A DNA stretch of 64,000 nt from Oscillospiraceae bacterium (GTDB lineage Bacteria; Bacillota; Clostridia; Oscillospirales; Ruminococcaceae), in contig JAJQFI010000027.1 in assembly GCA_021201235.1 (NCBI GenBank), forward strand, positions 1 through 64,000, written 5' to 3'. This document shows, in pieces, positions 42,078-51,837 of the stretch. Position 1 is the stretch's first letter. Each line of letters opens with the position of its first letter. The notes under the pieces are model-generated. The model did no database searches and was not told the origin of the DNA. It worked only from the letters and a program-made list of their open reading frames with translations. The position numbers and the translations under genes are program-made.

Positions 42078-45000
42078 TTAGTTAATCTCGTCGTCGCTGA
42101 AGGAGACATCGTGAACGTCCATCTTGAGGAGCTTCGATACGCCCTTTTCCTGCATGGTGACGCCATAGAGGACATCCGCCTCTTCCATCGTGCCGCGACG
42201 GTGAGTGATAAGTATAAACTGGGTTGTGTCGGTGAAGTGCCGTAGGTATTGCGCATACTTCGTTACGTTGACGTCGTCGAGTGCCGCTTCTATCTCATCG
42301 AGGATGCAAAAGGGCGAAGGACGGAGCATGAGTATTGCGAAGTAGATGGCTATCGCGACGAAAGCCTGCTCGCCACCGGAAAGAAGTGAAAGATTCTTGA
42401 TTACCTTTCCGGGAGGTGCGACGTTTATCTCAATTCCCGATTCGAGAACGTTGTCGGGGTCTGTGAGAATCAGCTCTCCCCTGCCGCCGCCGAATAGCTC
42501 TGAGAAGGTCAGTTTGAAATTTTCGTTAATCTTCTCGAAGCTTTCCGAGAACATCCTCTTCATATTCACGGTGAGGTCGTCGATGAGAGCTTCGAGCTCG
42601 GATTTCGATTTCGTGACGTCCTCGAGTTGCTTCGACAAGAACTCATATCTCTCGGAGACTTCCTTATATTCGTCAACCGCGTCGGTATTGACCGAGCCGA
42701 GAGACCGGATTTTGTTTCTGATTTCGGTCAGATGCTTGTTGGCTTCGGCGACGTCCTCGAGCTTTTCAGCCTGAGATGCCGCTTCTTCGGCAGTCATTGA
42801 GTAGGACTCCCAGAGGCTTCCGATGATGTCGGAGCTGTCACGGCGGATGGTTTCGAGTCTTTCCGAAAGCCTCGAAATTTCGCTCATGACGGATTCTTTC
42901 AGACCCGAGGTTTCTTTGGACTTAGCCCTTGCTAAGTTCTCCTGACGCTCGTATTCAAGTGAGCCGTCGGTTTCCTGACGGATTCTCTCGGAATATCTTT
43001 CGGCTGTGATTTTCGATTCCTTGGCTTCGCGCTGACGCTCGGCGATATTCTCGTTTTCCTGAGCTATCTGGCGCTCAAGCTCGGCTTTTCTGTCGAGGTA
43101 TTCCGTAGCCGACGCATGCGAGCTTTCGATGCCGGTCTTGAGCTGTTCTATAAACTGGTTCGCCGCTTCGATGTCTTTGGCAAGCTCCGCGGAACGAAGA
43201 CGCTTCTGGGAAATCTCGTTTGAAATCTCCTCACGACGGTTCTTAAGGGAGGCACTCTCCTCGCCGGCTGTGCTGATTTTGCCCTCGATTACCGAGATTT
43301 CGGCTTCAAGCTCGGCAAGCTTAATCTCCGATGAAGTCTTGGTTTCCTCGGAGGTTGCAATTTTGTTTTGATTCCAGAGAACCGATTTCTCGATGTCCGA
43401 GACACGATCCTTGAGCTGTTCCGATGACAGCCTCAGTCTTTCCGCTTCGGTCTCAAATCTCAGCTTGTCTGACTCCATCGAGGAGATGGTGTCCTTCTCG
43501 CCTTCAACATCAAAGCCTAACTTTTCGGCTTCAGCGTTGGCGGCTTGTAGCCTTTCCCTTAGTCTTGACAGGTCGGATTCCAGCTTGTCAAGCTGTGCCC
43601 CTATCTTTGCGATTTCGTTCTTTCTTGAGAGGACGCCCGAATTCTTCGATGAGCTTCCTCCGGTGAAGGAGCCGCCAGAATTGATGACCTGACCGTCAAG
43701 GGTGACTATCTTGAAGCAATATCCGTGCTTCTTTGCGATATTTGCGGCAAGGTCGATATTTTCGGCGACTGCGGTTCTGCCGAGAAGGGATTTTATGATG
43801 CCGGAATATTCCTCGTCACAGTCAAGTAGCTCATAAGCCATCGCGACGAAGCCCTCTTCCGTGTCGAGACCACGTTCATTGAGGACGTTGCCCTTGACCG
43901 AAGTAATCGGCAGGAAAGTTGCTCTGCCGCCGTTGGTTTCTTTCAAGTAGCGGATGCAAGCCTTTGCCGACTCTTCATTTGAGACGACGACGTTCTGCAT
44001 GGCACCGCCGAGGGCAGTCTCGATTGCAAGGCTGTATTTTGGGTCTGCCGAAACAAGCTGGGAGACGGTTCCCCGGACGCCCTGAAGTCTTCCCGACTTG
44101 CCTGCTTTTACGACGCTCTTGACGCTTCCGGCGAAGCCCTCCATGCTGTTCTCGAGATCTATGAGCATCTGACGGCGGGATTCAAGCGAGCGCTTATTGA
44201 GTTCAGCGTCGTTAAATTCCTGCGACAGCTTCTTTTGCTGTTCGGTTTTCTTCTGATAGAGCATGTTGAAGCCGGAAAGGCGGTTCTGGTGCTCGGAAAT
44301 CTGCTTGAGTACGTCTGATACGCCGTCGAGTGCCGACTGCTCATCGCTTTCGGTCTTGGTTATCTGGAGCTTGAGGGTATCAATCTGTGCCGACGCGTCC
44401 TTAAGTTCGTTTTCGGCGTCGCTCTTGTCCCGAAGAGCATTGGCGATTGCGAACTTGAGCTCTGAGCGCTCGACATATGCTCGGTTGAGCGATTCTCGGG
44501 AGGTGTTCAGGTCGCTTTCATGCTCGTTCTCCTCGACATTCAAGCCGGTGAGCTCACGTTCAAGCGCCGCAACCTCTTCATTAAGTGACTTCAAATCAGC
44601 CTTGATTCGCTCAGAGTCGGAAAGGCGTTGGGAAATGCTCTTCTCGACCTCTTTTTCGGCGTCGAGGAGCTCCTGACGCTTTTTCTCGGCTTTCACAATC
44701 TCGCTCTCGTAGTGCATGATGTTGTTCTTATACACGGCGATATCCGAAGCGGCTTCGGAGCTCTTCTCGGTGAGTTCGGCGATTTTAGCCCTGTATTCCT
44801 CCGCCGCGGCGGCTGACTGTCTGCGCTTTGCGGCGAGCTCTTCTATCTCGGCTTCACACCGGGAGATTTCGTTCGTAAGATGCTCATATTCGCCCTGAGA
44901 CGAAAGAAGAAGGTTTCCGGTATCGGTTTCACTTGCCTTGAGTTCTTCAAGCTTGTTTGTCCAGACGGAGATTTCGAGGTGCTTTCTCTCGTCGGCTAAT

Positions 45001-45650
45001 TTGAGATACTTTTTCGCTTTTTCGGACTGGATTCGAAGGGGCTCCACTCTGCCCTCTAATTCCGAAAGTATGTCTTTTAATCTTAGGATATTTTCTTCCG
45101 CCGAAGCAAGTCTGCGCTCCGACTCGGCTTTTTTGTAGCGGAACTTCGAGATCCCGGCGGCTTCATCGAAAATCTCTCTGCGGTCGCCCGACTTCGAGCT
45201 TATGATGTCGGCAACCTTGCCCTGACCGATTATCGAGTAGCCGTCACGACCGAGACCCGTGTCCATGAAGAGCTCGAGGACATCCTTTAGACGTACCTGA
45301 GCGCCATTTAGCATGTACTCGCTCTCGCCGCTTCTCCAAAGCCTACGCATGACGCTGACTTCATCGGAATCTATTTCGAGGGTGCGGTCTTCGTTTGATA
45401 TATTAAGTGTAACGGACGCAAAGCTCATGGGACTGCGCTTTTCGGTTCCTCCGAAAATTACGTCCTCCATTTTTCCACCACGAAGAGTCTTGGAGGACTG
45501 CTCCCCCAAAACCCATCTGACTGCGTCGCCTATATTGCTTTTTCCGCTTCCGTTGGGACCTACAACGGCTGTCAGACCCTTTCCGAATTCAAGCTTGACC
45601 TTGTCGGGAAAGGATTTGAAGCCGTGAAGCTCAATAGATTTCAAATACAC
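42078..45650 (-). CDS. smc: Chromosome segregation protein SMC
   Basis: A condensin ATPase that organises the chromosome. 1190 residues: head part with Walker A GPNGSGKSNIGDAVRWVLGE (from about 32), long coiled coil, hinge domain (about 500-680, with GVRGTVSQLV and GRATFLP), second coiled coil, then the signature LSGGEQAF (about 1090) and Walker B FCILDEIEAALDD (about 1115). The partner genes scpA and scpB are not in the window. The start codon lies 7 bases from the stop of the radical SAM gene. Confidence 0.97.
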   Translation of the reverse strand: MYLKSIELHGFKSFPDKVKLEFGKGLTAVVGPNGSGKSNIGDAVRWVLGEQSSKTLRGGKMEDVIFGGTEKRSPMSFASVTLNISNEDRTLEIDSDEVSVMRRLWRSGESEYMLNGAQVRLKDVLELFMDTGLGRDGYSIIGQGKVADIISSKSGDRREIFDEAAGISKFRYKKAESERRLASAEENILRLKDILSELEGRVEPLRIQSEKAKKYLKLADERKHLEISVWTNKLEELKASETDTGNLLLSSQGEYEHLTNEISRCEAEIEELAAKRRQSAAAAEEYRAKIAELTEKSSEAASDIAVYKNNIMHYESEIVKAEKKRQELLDAEKEVEKSISQRLSDSERIKADLKSLNEEVAALERELTGLNVEENEHESDLNTSRESLNRAYVERSELKFAIANALRDKSDAENELKDASAQIDTLKLQITKTESDEQSALDGVSDVLKQISEHQNRLSGFNMLYQKKTEQQKKLSQEFNDAELNKRSLESRRQMLIDLENSMEGFAGSVKSVVKAGKSGRLQGVRGTVSQLVSADPKYSLAIETALGGAMQNVVVSNEESAKACIRYLKETNGGRATFLPITSVKGNVLNERGLDTEEGFVAMAYELLDCDEEYSGIIKSLLGRTAVAENIDLAANIAKKHGYCFKIVTLDGQVINSGGSFTGGSSSKNSGVLSRKNEIAKIGAQLDKLESDLSRLRERLQAANAEAEKLGFDVEGEKDTISSMESDKLRFETEAERLRLSSEQLKDRVSDIEKSVLWNQNKIATSEETKTSSEIKLAELEAEISVIEGKISTAGEESASLKNRREEISNEISQKRLRSAELAKDIEAANQFIEQLKTGIESSHASATEYLDRKAELERQIAQENENIAERQREAKESKITAERYSERIRQETDGSLEYERQENLARAKSKETSGLKESVMSEISRLSERLETIRRDSSDIIGSLWESYSMTAEEAASQAEKLEDVAEANKHLTEIRNKIRSLGSVNTDAVDEYKEVSERYEFLSKQLEDVTKSKSELEALIDDLTVNMKRMFSESFEKINENFKLTFSELFGGGRGELILTDPDNVLESGIEINVAPPGKVIKNLSLLSGGEQAFVAIAIYFAILMLRPSPFCILDEIEAALDDVNVTKYAQYLRHFTDTTQFILITHRRGTMEEADVLYGVTMQEKGVSKLLKMDVHDVSFSDDEIN

Positions 45651-45657
45651 GCTTTTA

Positions 45658-46644
45658 TCATTCCTTAATGAGAATATTTTCCGTCTGGGACGGCTTCGGT
45701 TTTATCGTGACCTCTATCCCCTTCGAACGAAAATATTCGATATTGCTTTTCTTGTGACCGAGTGCTTTCGACAGATAGTCGGGGCGAACGGTGAAGGTAT
45801 AGGACACACCGCCATTCATAAGCTTCTCCATCGTGTTTCTTGCCCGAACGCCTTCGCAAAGCTCTCTGAACGCCGGATGATAGATTCCTCCGAGCATGGA
45901 GCTTTCGACATCGGTTGACGAATGGAGTCCAAGCTTTATGACAGTTATATTTCTTTGCTCAAACAAATCCAAAAGCTTCGCCGAGAGCTCGACGGCTTCG
46001 GATAATTCATATGTCCTGTATTTGCCCTCTGTGTATAGCTCGCCGAGCTTTGTGTCCTTCAGCACTACGGTCGGGTAGATTCTGACCTCCGAAGGCTCCA
46101 AATCAGCGATTCTCAAGGCGGTTTCATAGTCTTTTTCAACAGTTGAGCCGTAGAGACCGAGCATCATTTGCAGTTCCAGAGTGAAACCGTGCTGTTTTAT
46201 CAAGTGCGAAGCATTCTCTACGTCTTTTGCCGTGTGTCCACGCTCGTTGAGCTCAAGGACATCGTCAAACATAGACTGGGCACCGAGCTCGATTGTGGTG
46301 ACACCGTAGCTCCCGAGTATCGGCAGAATTTCTTCGTCGATGGCGTCGGGGCGGGTTGAGAGGCGGATGCCCCTAAATCCCATATCGACATACCTCTTCG
46401 CCGGCTCAAGGAGCTCGAGCATGTAGCTTCGGGGGATGGCGGTGAAGCTACCGCCGAAAAAGGCGATTTCGGTGTTCGAGATGTCAACGCCGTCGGAAAG
46501 AGCCTTCTCGCAGGTCTCCACGACGTCTTTTGCATGAGGGATAAATGTCTGCCCGGTGATGGTGTTCTGATTGCAGAACGTGCACTTGTGCGGACAGCCG
46601 ATATGCGGGACGAAGATGGAGAGGTTTGCATGCTTATTTGGCAT
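45658..46644 (-). CDS. Elp3-like radical SAM protein
   Basis: A 328-residue radical SAM protein with the cluster motif CPHKCTFCNQ near residue 14, then FFGGSFTAIP, RLSTRPDAI and ELGAQSMFD, a pattern shared with the radical SAM core of Elp3 and coproporphyrinogen-type enzymes. The acetyltransferase domain of true Elp3 is absent. The gene regularly sits between rnc and smc in Clostridia, so a role in RNA modification is likely but unproven. The ATG at 46644, with GGGAG nine bases before, overlaps the rnc stop by 11 bases; an upstream in-frame start was rejected. Confidence 0.88.
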   Translation of the reverse strand: MPNKHANLSIFVPHIGCPHKCTFCNQNTITGQTFIPHAKDVVETCEKALSDGVDISNTEIAFFGGSFTAIPRSYMLELLEPAKRYVDMGFRGIRLSTRPDAIDEEILPILGSYGVTTIELGAQSMFDDVLELNERGHTAKDVENASHLIKQHGFTLELQMMLGLYGSTVEKDYETALRIADLEPSEVRIYPTVVLKDTKLGELYTEGKYRTYELSEAVELSAKLLDLFEQRNITVIKLGLHSSTDVESSMLGGIYHPAFRELCEGVRARNTMEKLMNGGVSYTFTVRPDYLSKALGHKKSNIEYFRSKGIEVTIKPKPSQTENILIKE

Positions 46645-47359
46645 CAGGCAACGCTCCCATAAGCTTGAGGGCTTCCTTTGCGGCGAGCTGTTCGGCACGC
46701 TTTTTGGAGCTTGCCGTGCCGGTGCCGATGACGTTTGAGTTGAGCATAACGTCGACTGTGAACGAGCGTCTGTGAGCGGGTCCCGACTCGGAGACGAGCT
46801 CGTATTCGACCGATTCCTCGGGGTTCTTCTGGATTATCTCCTGCAGGACGGTCTTGTAGTCGTCGTATTCCTTTGCGGCGGCTTCCTCAACGTTCTCGGG
46901 GACGAACCGGAGGACATATTTCTTTGCCGCTTCGAATCCGCCGTCGAGGTATACAGCGGCGATTACAGCCTCGAAAGCGTCCGAGATTATCGACGGACGG
47001 TTTTTGCCGCCGTTCGAAAGCTCGCCCTTACCGAGGTAGATGTATTCCTTCAAGTCTATCTGCTCGGCGAACTTGGCGAGGGATTTCTCGCAGACGAGAG
47101 TCGCACGGGTCTTGCTCAGCTCACCCTCGGGGTAATCCTGACATTCTTCAAACAGATACTCAGAGACAACTATCGACAGGACCGAATCCCCTAAAAATTC
47201 GAGACGTTCGTTGGAATTTCTCGTGTGATGACAGTCGGCATGAAGCCGACCCGATTCGTTTGCATAGGACGAGTGAGTCAAAGCCTCGATAAGCAGGTCT
47301 TTGTCTTTGAAGGTATAGCCTAATTTTTGCTCAAATTTTTCTAATTTCGTAAGTTCCAT
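46634..47359 (-). CDS. rnc: Ribonuclease III
   Basis: Cuts double-stranded RNA in rRNA and mRNA processing. The signature NERLEFLGDSVLSIVVSEYLF is present, as is the second acidic cluster around ISDAFEAVIAAVYLDGG. A C-terminal dsRNA-binding domain (about 160-235, ending KKRAEQLAAKEALKLM) follows. 241 residues. The start overlaps the plsX stop by one base. acpP, which normally lies between plsX and rnc, is missing here. Confidence 0.97.
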   Translation of the reverse strand: MELTKLEKFEQKLGYTFKDKDLLIEALTHSSYANESGRLHADCHHTRNSNERLEFLGDSVLSIVVSEYLFEECQDYPEGELSKTRATLVCEKSLAKFAEQIDLKEYIYLGKGELSNGGKNRPSIISDAFEAVIAAVYLDGGFEAAKKYVLRFVPENVEEAAAKEYDDYKTVLQEIIQKNPEESVEYELVSESGPAHRRSFTVDVMLNSNVIGTGTASSKKRAEQLAAKEALKLMGALPDAK

Positions 47360-48381
47360 TACTTCTCCTCTGTCTCTTTTTGCTTCATCTCTTCAAGAGC
47401 TGTGGCTATTTCTTCGGTAACGTTGTTCTCGATATAGAGCTTTGCCTGACGGATGGCGTTATAGAAGGCTTTTGCGTTCGATGAACCGTGAGCCTTGATT
47501 ACAGGCTTTGCGGCACCCAGAAGAGGTGCACCGCCGTATTCCGAATAATCAAGCTTCTTTCTCATCGCATTAATTCTCTTGAGCACGAACAGCCCGGCGA
47601 TTTTTCCGGTTACTCCGCTGAATACATCCTTCACATATGCCGAGATGAGCTTGCCCATGCCTTCGTAGGTTTTAAGTACAAGGTTTCCGGAAAATCCGTC
47701 GGTTACGGCGACATCTGCGCCGCCCAATGGAATCTCGCGGGCTTCTATGTTTCCAATAAAGTTGACAGGAGCGTTGCCGAGTTGCTTATATGTCTCGACC
47801 TCCTGGTCTCTTCCCTTGGTCGGCTCGGCACCGATGTTTATGAGTGCTGTTCTCGGGTTTTCGACACCTTGGAGCTTGTTCATATAGGCGGAGCCCATTA
47901 TCGCGAACTGGACGAGCATGTCTGGGCGACATTCGGAATTGGCGCCGATGTCAAGAACCATGCAGGGTGCCGCAGTCGTCGGGAGAACCATGCCGATGGC
48001 GCAACGCTTGATGCCCTTCATGCGCTTGACTATGAAGGTGGCACCGACTGTCAGAGCTCCCGTTGAACCGGCGGAAACGAAGGCGTCTCCCTCGCCGTCA
48101 TGGAGCATCTTAAGCCCGACCGCCATCGAGCTTTCGGAGTATTCCTTAAGAATCTTTGTAGGCTCGGTTTCGACCGCCATAACCAGAGGGGCGTGGTGAA
48201 TGGCGACATTCGAAATATCGAGCTCGTTTTCCTTGGCGCAAGCTTTTATCTTCTCTTCGTCGCCGACAAGGGTTATGTCGACGTCCAATCCGTTTACGGC
48301 ATCGATTGCGCCCTTGATTACTTCGAGCGGAGCGTTGTCACCACCGAAGGCGTCAACTATTACTCGGATTTTATCAGCCAT
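47359..48381 (-). CDS. plsX: Phosphate acyltransferase PlsX
   Basis: Makes acyl-phosphate from acyl-ACP, the donor for PlsY in phospholipid synthesis. 340 residues with VDAFGGDNAPLEVIKGAIDA, SAGSTGALTVGATF, ALINIGAEPTKG and VTDGFSGNLVLKTYEG, all typical. It is close behind trmFO (two bases between) and fused in translation to rnc by a one-base overlap. No other fatty acid genes are in the window. Confidence 0.96.
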   Translation of the reverse strand: MADKIRVIVDAFGGDNAPLEVIKGAIDAVNGLDVDITLVGDEEKIKACAKENELDISNVAIHHAPLVMAVETEPTKILKEYSESSMAVGLKMLHDGEGDAFVSAGSTGALTVGATFIVKRMKGIKRCAIGMVLPTTAAPCMVLDIGANSECRPDMLVQFAIMGSAYMNKLQGVENPRTALINIGAEPTKGRDQEVETYKQLGNAPVNFIGNIEAREIPLGGADVAVTDGFSGNLVLKTYEGMGKLISAYVKDVFSGVTGKIAGLFVLKRINAMRKKLDYSEYGGAPLLGAAKPVIKAHGSSNAKAFYNAIRQAKLYIENNVTEEIATALEEMKQKETEEK

Positions 48382-48383
48382 TT

Positions 48384-49727
48384 TTATGCCTCCTGATTCT
48401 CTGACAGTGCCTTCTCGAGAGCGTTCATTGCGCGCTCGGAAAGCATCTGATATTTAAGTTGTTTGTTTTTGATTCTCTTGGGAAGTAAGAGCTCGTCGAG
48501 CTCCGGCAGTATTCCCATATTCGCGCCCATCGGCTGGAAGCCGGAGGGCGAGCCAATTTCGACATAGTTCGAAAGCGCGCCTATCATCGTTTCGACGGGA
48601 AGAGTTATCTCGGGAAGATTAAGAATCCTTCTTCCGAGGCTCATGGCGGCATAGATTCCGCTTGCCGCCGATTCGGTGTAGCCCTCGACGCCCGTCATCT
48701 GACCGGCGAAGTAAATCCTGTCATCCTTCTTCAGGCAGAAGTGGCGATCCAGAAGCATCGGCGAATTCAGGTATGTGTTTCTGTGCATGACGCCATAGCG
48801 CATGAATTCGGCATCCTTGAGCCCCGGAATCATCGAGAAGACTCGCTTCTGCTCGCCAAATTTGAAATTTGTCTGGAAGCCGACGAGATTGAACATTGTT
48901 CCTTCGACGTTCTCCTTCCGGAGCTGAACCACGGCGTAGGGTCTTCTTCCGGTATTCGGGTCGATTAAACCCACCGGCTTCATGGGTCCGAAGCGCATTG
49001 TGTCCTCGCCACGCTTGGCGAGTGCTTCAATCGGCATACAGCCTTCGTAGACTTTATAGTTATCCGAGCCGGACTTCTCAAATTCATGTAACGGTGCGGT
49101 TTCGGCGTGGATGAGCTCGTTATAGAAGGCGAGATATTCGTCCTTGTTCATGGGGCAGTTGAGATAGTCCGCTTCGCCCTTGTCGTATCTCGAAGCCTCG
49201 AAAACTCTTGACATGTCGAGGCTGTCACGGGTCACTATCGGGGCGGCGGCGTCGTGGAAATAGAGATAATCCTCACCGATGAGGGACTTTATGCTTTCGG
49301 AGAGTGCATCGCTCGTGAGCGGTCCCGTGGCGATTATAACATATCCGTCGGGGATTTCGGTTATCTCTTCGGAAATAAATTCTATATTCGGGTGACCGAG
49401 AATCTTCTCGGTGACCTTGTCGGAGAAGTCCTGTCTCGAGACCGCCAGAGCTCCTCCCGCCGGAACCCGGGTTTCGTCAGCCACGGGCATCGTGACCGAG
49501 CCGAGACGGCGCATTTCGAGTTTCAAAAGTCCCGCCGCTGAATCCGGTTTTTCTGCTTTCAGGGAATTTGAGCAGACGAGCTCGCAGAGCCCGTTATATT
49601 TGTGGGCGGGGGTGAATTTATTCGGCTTCATATCGTAAAGCCGGACATGAATCCCCATATTTCCGAGGCACCATGCCGCTTCACAGCCGGCAAGACCGGC
49701 GCCTATTACACTGACGATATTATTCAC
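48384..49727 (-). CDS. trmFO: Methylenetetrahydrofolate-tRNA (uracil-54-C5)-methyltransferase TrmFO
   Basis: A folate- and FAD-dependent enzyme that makes T54 in tRNA. The N-terminal FAD motif is VIGAGLAGCEAAWCL, followed by the family signatures NGLCELVCSNSLK, FEKSGSDNYKVYEGCMPIEALAKRG, MTGVEGYTESAASG and FQPMGANMGILP. 447 residues. It overlaps topA by eight bases, in the same order dprA-topA-trmFO as in Bacillus. Confidence 0.97.
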   Translation of the reverse strand: MNNIVSVIGAGLAGCEAAWCLGNMGIHVRLYDMKPNKFTPAHKYNGLCELVCSNSLKAEKPDSAAGLLKLEMRRLGSVTMPVADETRVPAGGALAVSRQDFSDKVTEKILGHPNIEFISEEITEIPDGYVIIATGPLTSDALSESIKSLIGEDYLYFHDAAAPIVTRDSLDMSRVFEASRYDKGEADYLNCPMNKDEYLAFYNELIHAETAPLHEFEKSGSDNYKVYEGCMPIEALAKRGEDTMRFGPMKPVGLIDPNTGRRPYAVVQLRKENVEGTMFNLVGFQTNFKFGEQKRVFSMIPGLKDAEFMRYGVMHRNTYLNSPMLLDRHFCLKKDDRIYFAGQMTGVEGYTESAASGIYAAMSLGRRILNLPEITLPVETMIGALSNYVEIGSPSGFQPMGANMGILPELDELLLPKRIKNKQLKYQMLSERAMNALEKALSENQEA

Positions 49728-51801
49728 CGCTCAAATCCTTTTCGTAGTCGCAATTTCTTTGATGACAGAGGAGTTTGCCCGTTTTTGCTCCGCCCTTCTG
49801 GAAGAGGGTCGAGCCGCACTTGGGGCAGACCTCGTTTGTCGGGGTATCCCATGTCATAAATTCGCACTTCGGGTTATCCTCACAGCCGAAATACTTCTTG
49901 CCCTTCTGGGTCTTCTTCTGCAAAATCTTTTTGCCGCAATAGGGGCACTTGCCGGGAGCCTCTATGACAATGGTCTTGGTGTTTTTGCACTCTGGGAAGC
50001 CGGAGCATGCAAGGAACTTTCCGTATTTGCCGATTTTTATTACCATTGGCTTGCCGCAAAGCTCGCAAATCCGGTCGGTCGGTTCGTCGGGGACCTTGAC
50101 GCGCTTGCCGTCGAGGTCGGTTTCAGCCTGCTTGAGCGATTTATCGAAGCCCTCGTAAAACTCTCCGAGCGTTTCCCGCCAGTCGGCCTTGCCGAGCTCG
50201 ATATCGTCAAGATTCGATTCCATCTGAGCCGTGAACTGGACGTCGACGATGTCCTCGAAGTGATCCTTCATCAGCTCTGTTGTGACCTCGCCCAATGCCG
50301 TCGGCTTGAGCTGTTTGCCCTCACGCTCGACATAGGAACGCTGAAGGATGGTTGTTATGGTAGTCGCATATGTTGACGGACGGGCTATGCCGTACTCCTT
50401 GAACGCTTTGATGAGTGTCGCTTCGGTGTATCTTGCCGGAGGCTGTGTGAAGTGCTGGATTCCGTCTACGGACCTGACCTTCAGAACGTCGCCTTTTGCA
50501 AGAATAGGTATATTCTCCGAGTCGTCGTCCTTAGATTCCTCGTACAGAACGGTGAAGCCGTCGAACTTGACTGCAAAGCCGGAAGCCTTGAAGGTGCAAC
50601 CGTTCACTTCTGTGGTGACGCTCTGGGTGTCCATCAGGCAGTCCGCCATCTGGCTCGCCAAGAACCTTGACCAGATTAGCTTATAGAGCTTGTATTGGTC
50701 GTTCGTGAGATTCGGCTTCGCCTTTTCGGGGGTGAGCTCAATCATTGTGGGTCTGATTGCTTCGTGGGCGTCTTGAACATTGTTGCCGCCGGATTTATAG
50801 TTGCGGGGCTTTTCGGGAAGGTACTGAATGCCGAAATTGTCGGTGATGAACTGTGCGGCGGAAGCCTTAGCCTCGTCGGAAATTCGAAGTGAATCGGTAC
50901 GCATATAGGTAATCAAGCCCACTGCTCCCAAGCCTTCTATCTCGACGCCCTCATAGAGCTCCTGAGCGATATTCATAGTTCTTCTTGAGTTGAAGTTATA
51001 GCGCTGAGCGGTATCCTGCAAGAGCGATGCCGTCGAGAACGGAGCTGTGGGAGCCTTTGAGCGTGTGCCTTTCCTCAGGGCGGTCACTACGAAATCTCCG
51101 CCATCAATTTTTTCTAGTACTGCATCGGTTTCCTCTTTGGTTTTGAGCTCCGTCTTTTTGCCGTCGACGGCTGTGAGACGGGCTGTAAAAGCCTTGCGGG
51201 AGGACTTGCCAAGGAGCTTTGCCTCGATAGACCAGTACTCCTCGGGGACGAATTTTTTGATTTCCTCCTCGCGATCGACAATCATTCTGACGGCAACCGA
51301 CTGGACACGTCCGGCTGAGAGACCCTTGCGGACCTTTCTCCAAAGGAACGGGGAAAGCTTGTAGCCGACGATTCGGTCAAGGATTCTTCTTGTCTGCTGG
51401 GCGTTTACTATGTTCATATCTATACAGCGCGGAGCGGCGATTCCCGCCTCTACGCCGGTTCTTGTTATCTCATTGAATGTTATTCTGTTTTTCTCGTTCG
51501 GGTCAAAGCCGAGGATTGTGGCGAGGTGCCACGAGATCGCTTCGCCCTCACGGTCGGGGTCGGTTGCAAAATAGACGTGATCCGCCTTCTTGGCACGCCT
51601 TTTGATGTCGTCGATGACCTTCTCCTTGCCTTTGATGTCGACATAGGTGGGCTCGAAGCCGTGCTCTATATCAACGCCAAGCTTAGACTTGGGGAGGTCT
51701 CTTACATGACCGACGCATGCAACCACATCGTAGCCGCTCCCCAAGGTTCCCTTGACGGTGTGAATCTTCGAGGGCGACTCTACTATAATTAAATCTGACA
51801 T
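49720..51801 (-). CDS. topA: DNA topoisomerase I
   Basis: A type IA topoisomerase that relaxes negative supercoils. The Toprim domain begins LIIVESPSKIHTVKG, with acidic TDPDREGEAISWHLA. The active-site tyrosine is in GLITYMRTDSLRIS. Three C-terminal four-cysteine zinc ribbons follow (CELCGKP ... CSGFPEC; CPYCGKK ... CEDNPKC; CPKCGST ... CHQRNC). 693 residues. A modest AAAGG precedes the ATG. Confidence 0.97.
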   Translation of the reverse strand: MSDLIIVESPSKIHTVKGTLGSGYDVVACVGHVRDLPKSKLGVDIEHGFEPTYVDIKGKEKVIDDIKRRAKKADHVYFATDPDREGEAISWHLATILGFDPNEKNRITFNEITRTGVEAGIAAPRCIDMNIVNAQQTRRILDRIVGYKLSPFLWRKVRKGLSAGRVQSVAVRMIVDREEEIKKFVPEEYWSIEAKLLGKSSRKAFTARLTAVDGKKTELKTKEETDAVLEKIDGGDFVVTALRKGTRSKAPTAPFSTASLLQDTAQRYNFNSRRTMNIAQELYEGVEIEGLGAVGLITYMRTDSLRISDEAKASAAQFITDNFGIQYLPEKPRNYKSGGNNVQDAHEAIRPTMIELTPEKAKPNLTNDQYKLYKLIWSRFLASQMADCLMDTQSVTTEVNGCTFKASGFAVKFDGFTVLYEESKDDDSENIPILAKGDVLKVRSVDGIQHFTQPPARYTEATLIKAFKEYGIARPSTYATTITTILQRSYVEREGKQLKPTALGEVTTELMKDHFEDIVDVQFTAQMESNLDDIELGKADWRETLGEFYEGFDKSLKQAETDLDGKRVKVPDEPTDRICELCGKPMVIKIGKYGKFLACSGFPECKNTKTIVIEAPGKCPYCGKKILQKKTQKGKKYFGCEDNPKCEFMTWDTPTNEVCPKCGSTLFQKGGAKTGKLLCHQRNCDYEKDLSGE

Positions 51802-51837
51802 TACTTAGTTGCCTTTCTTCTTTCAATCCGGGATATG

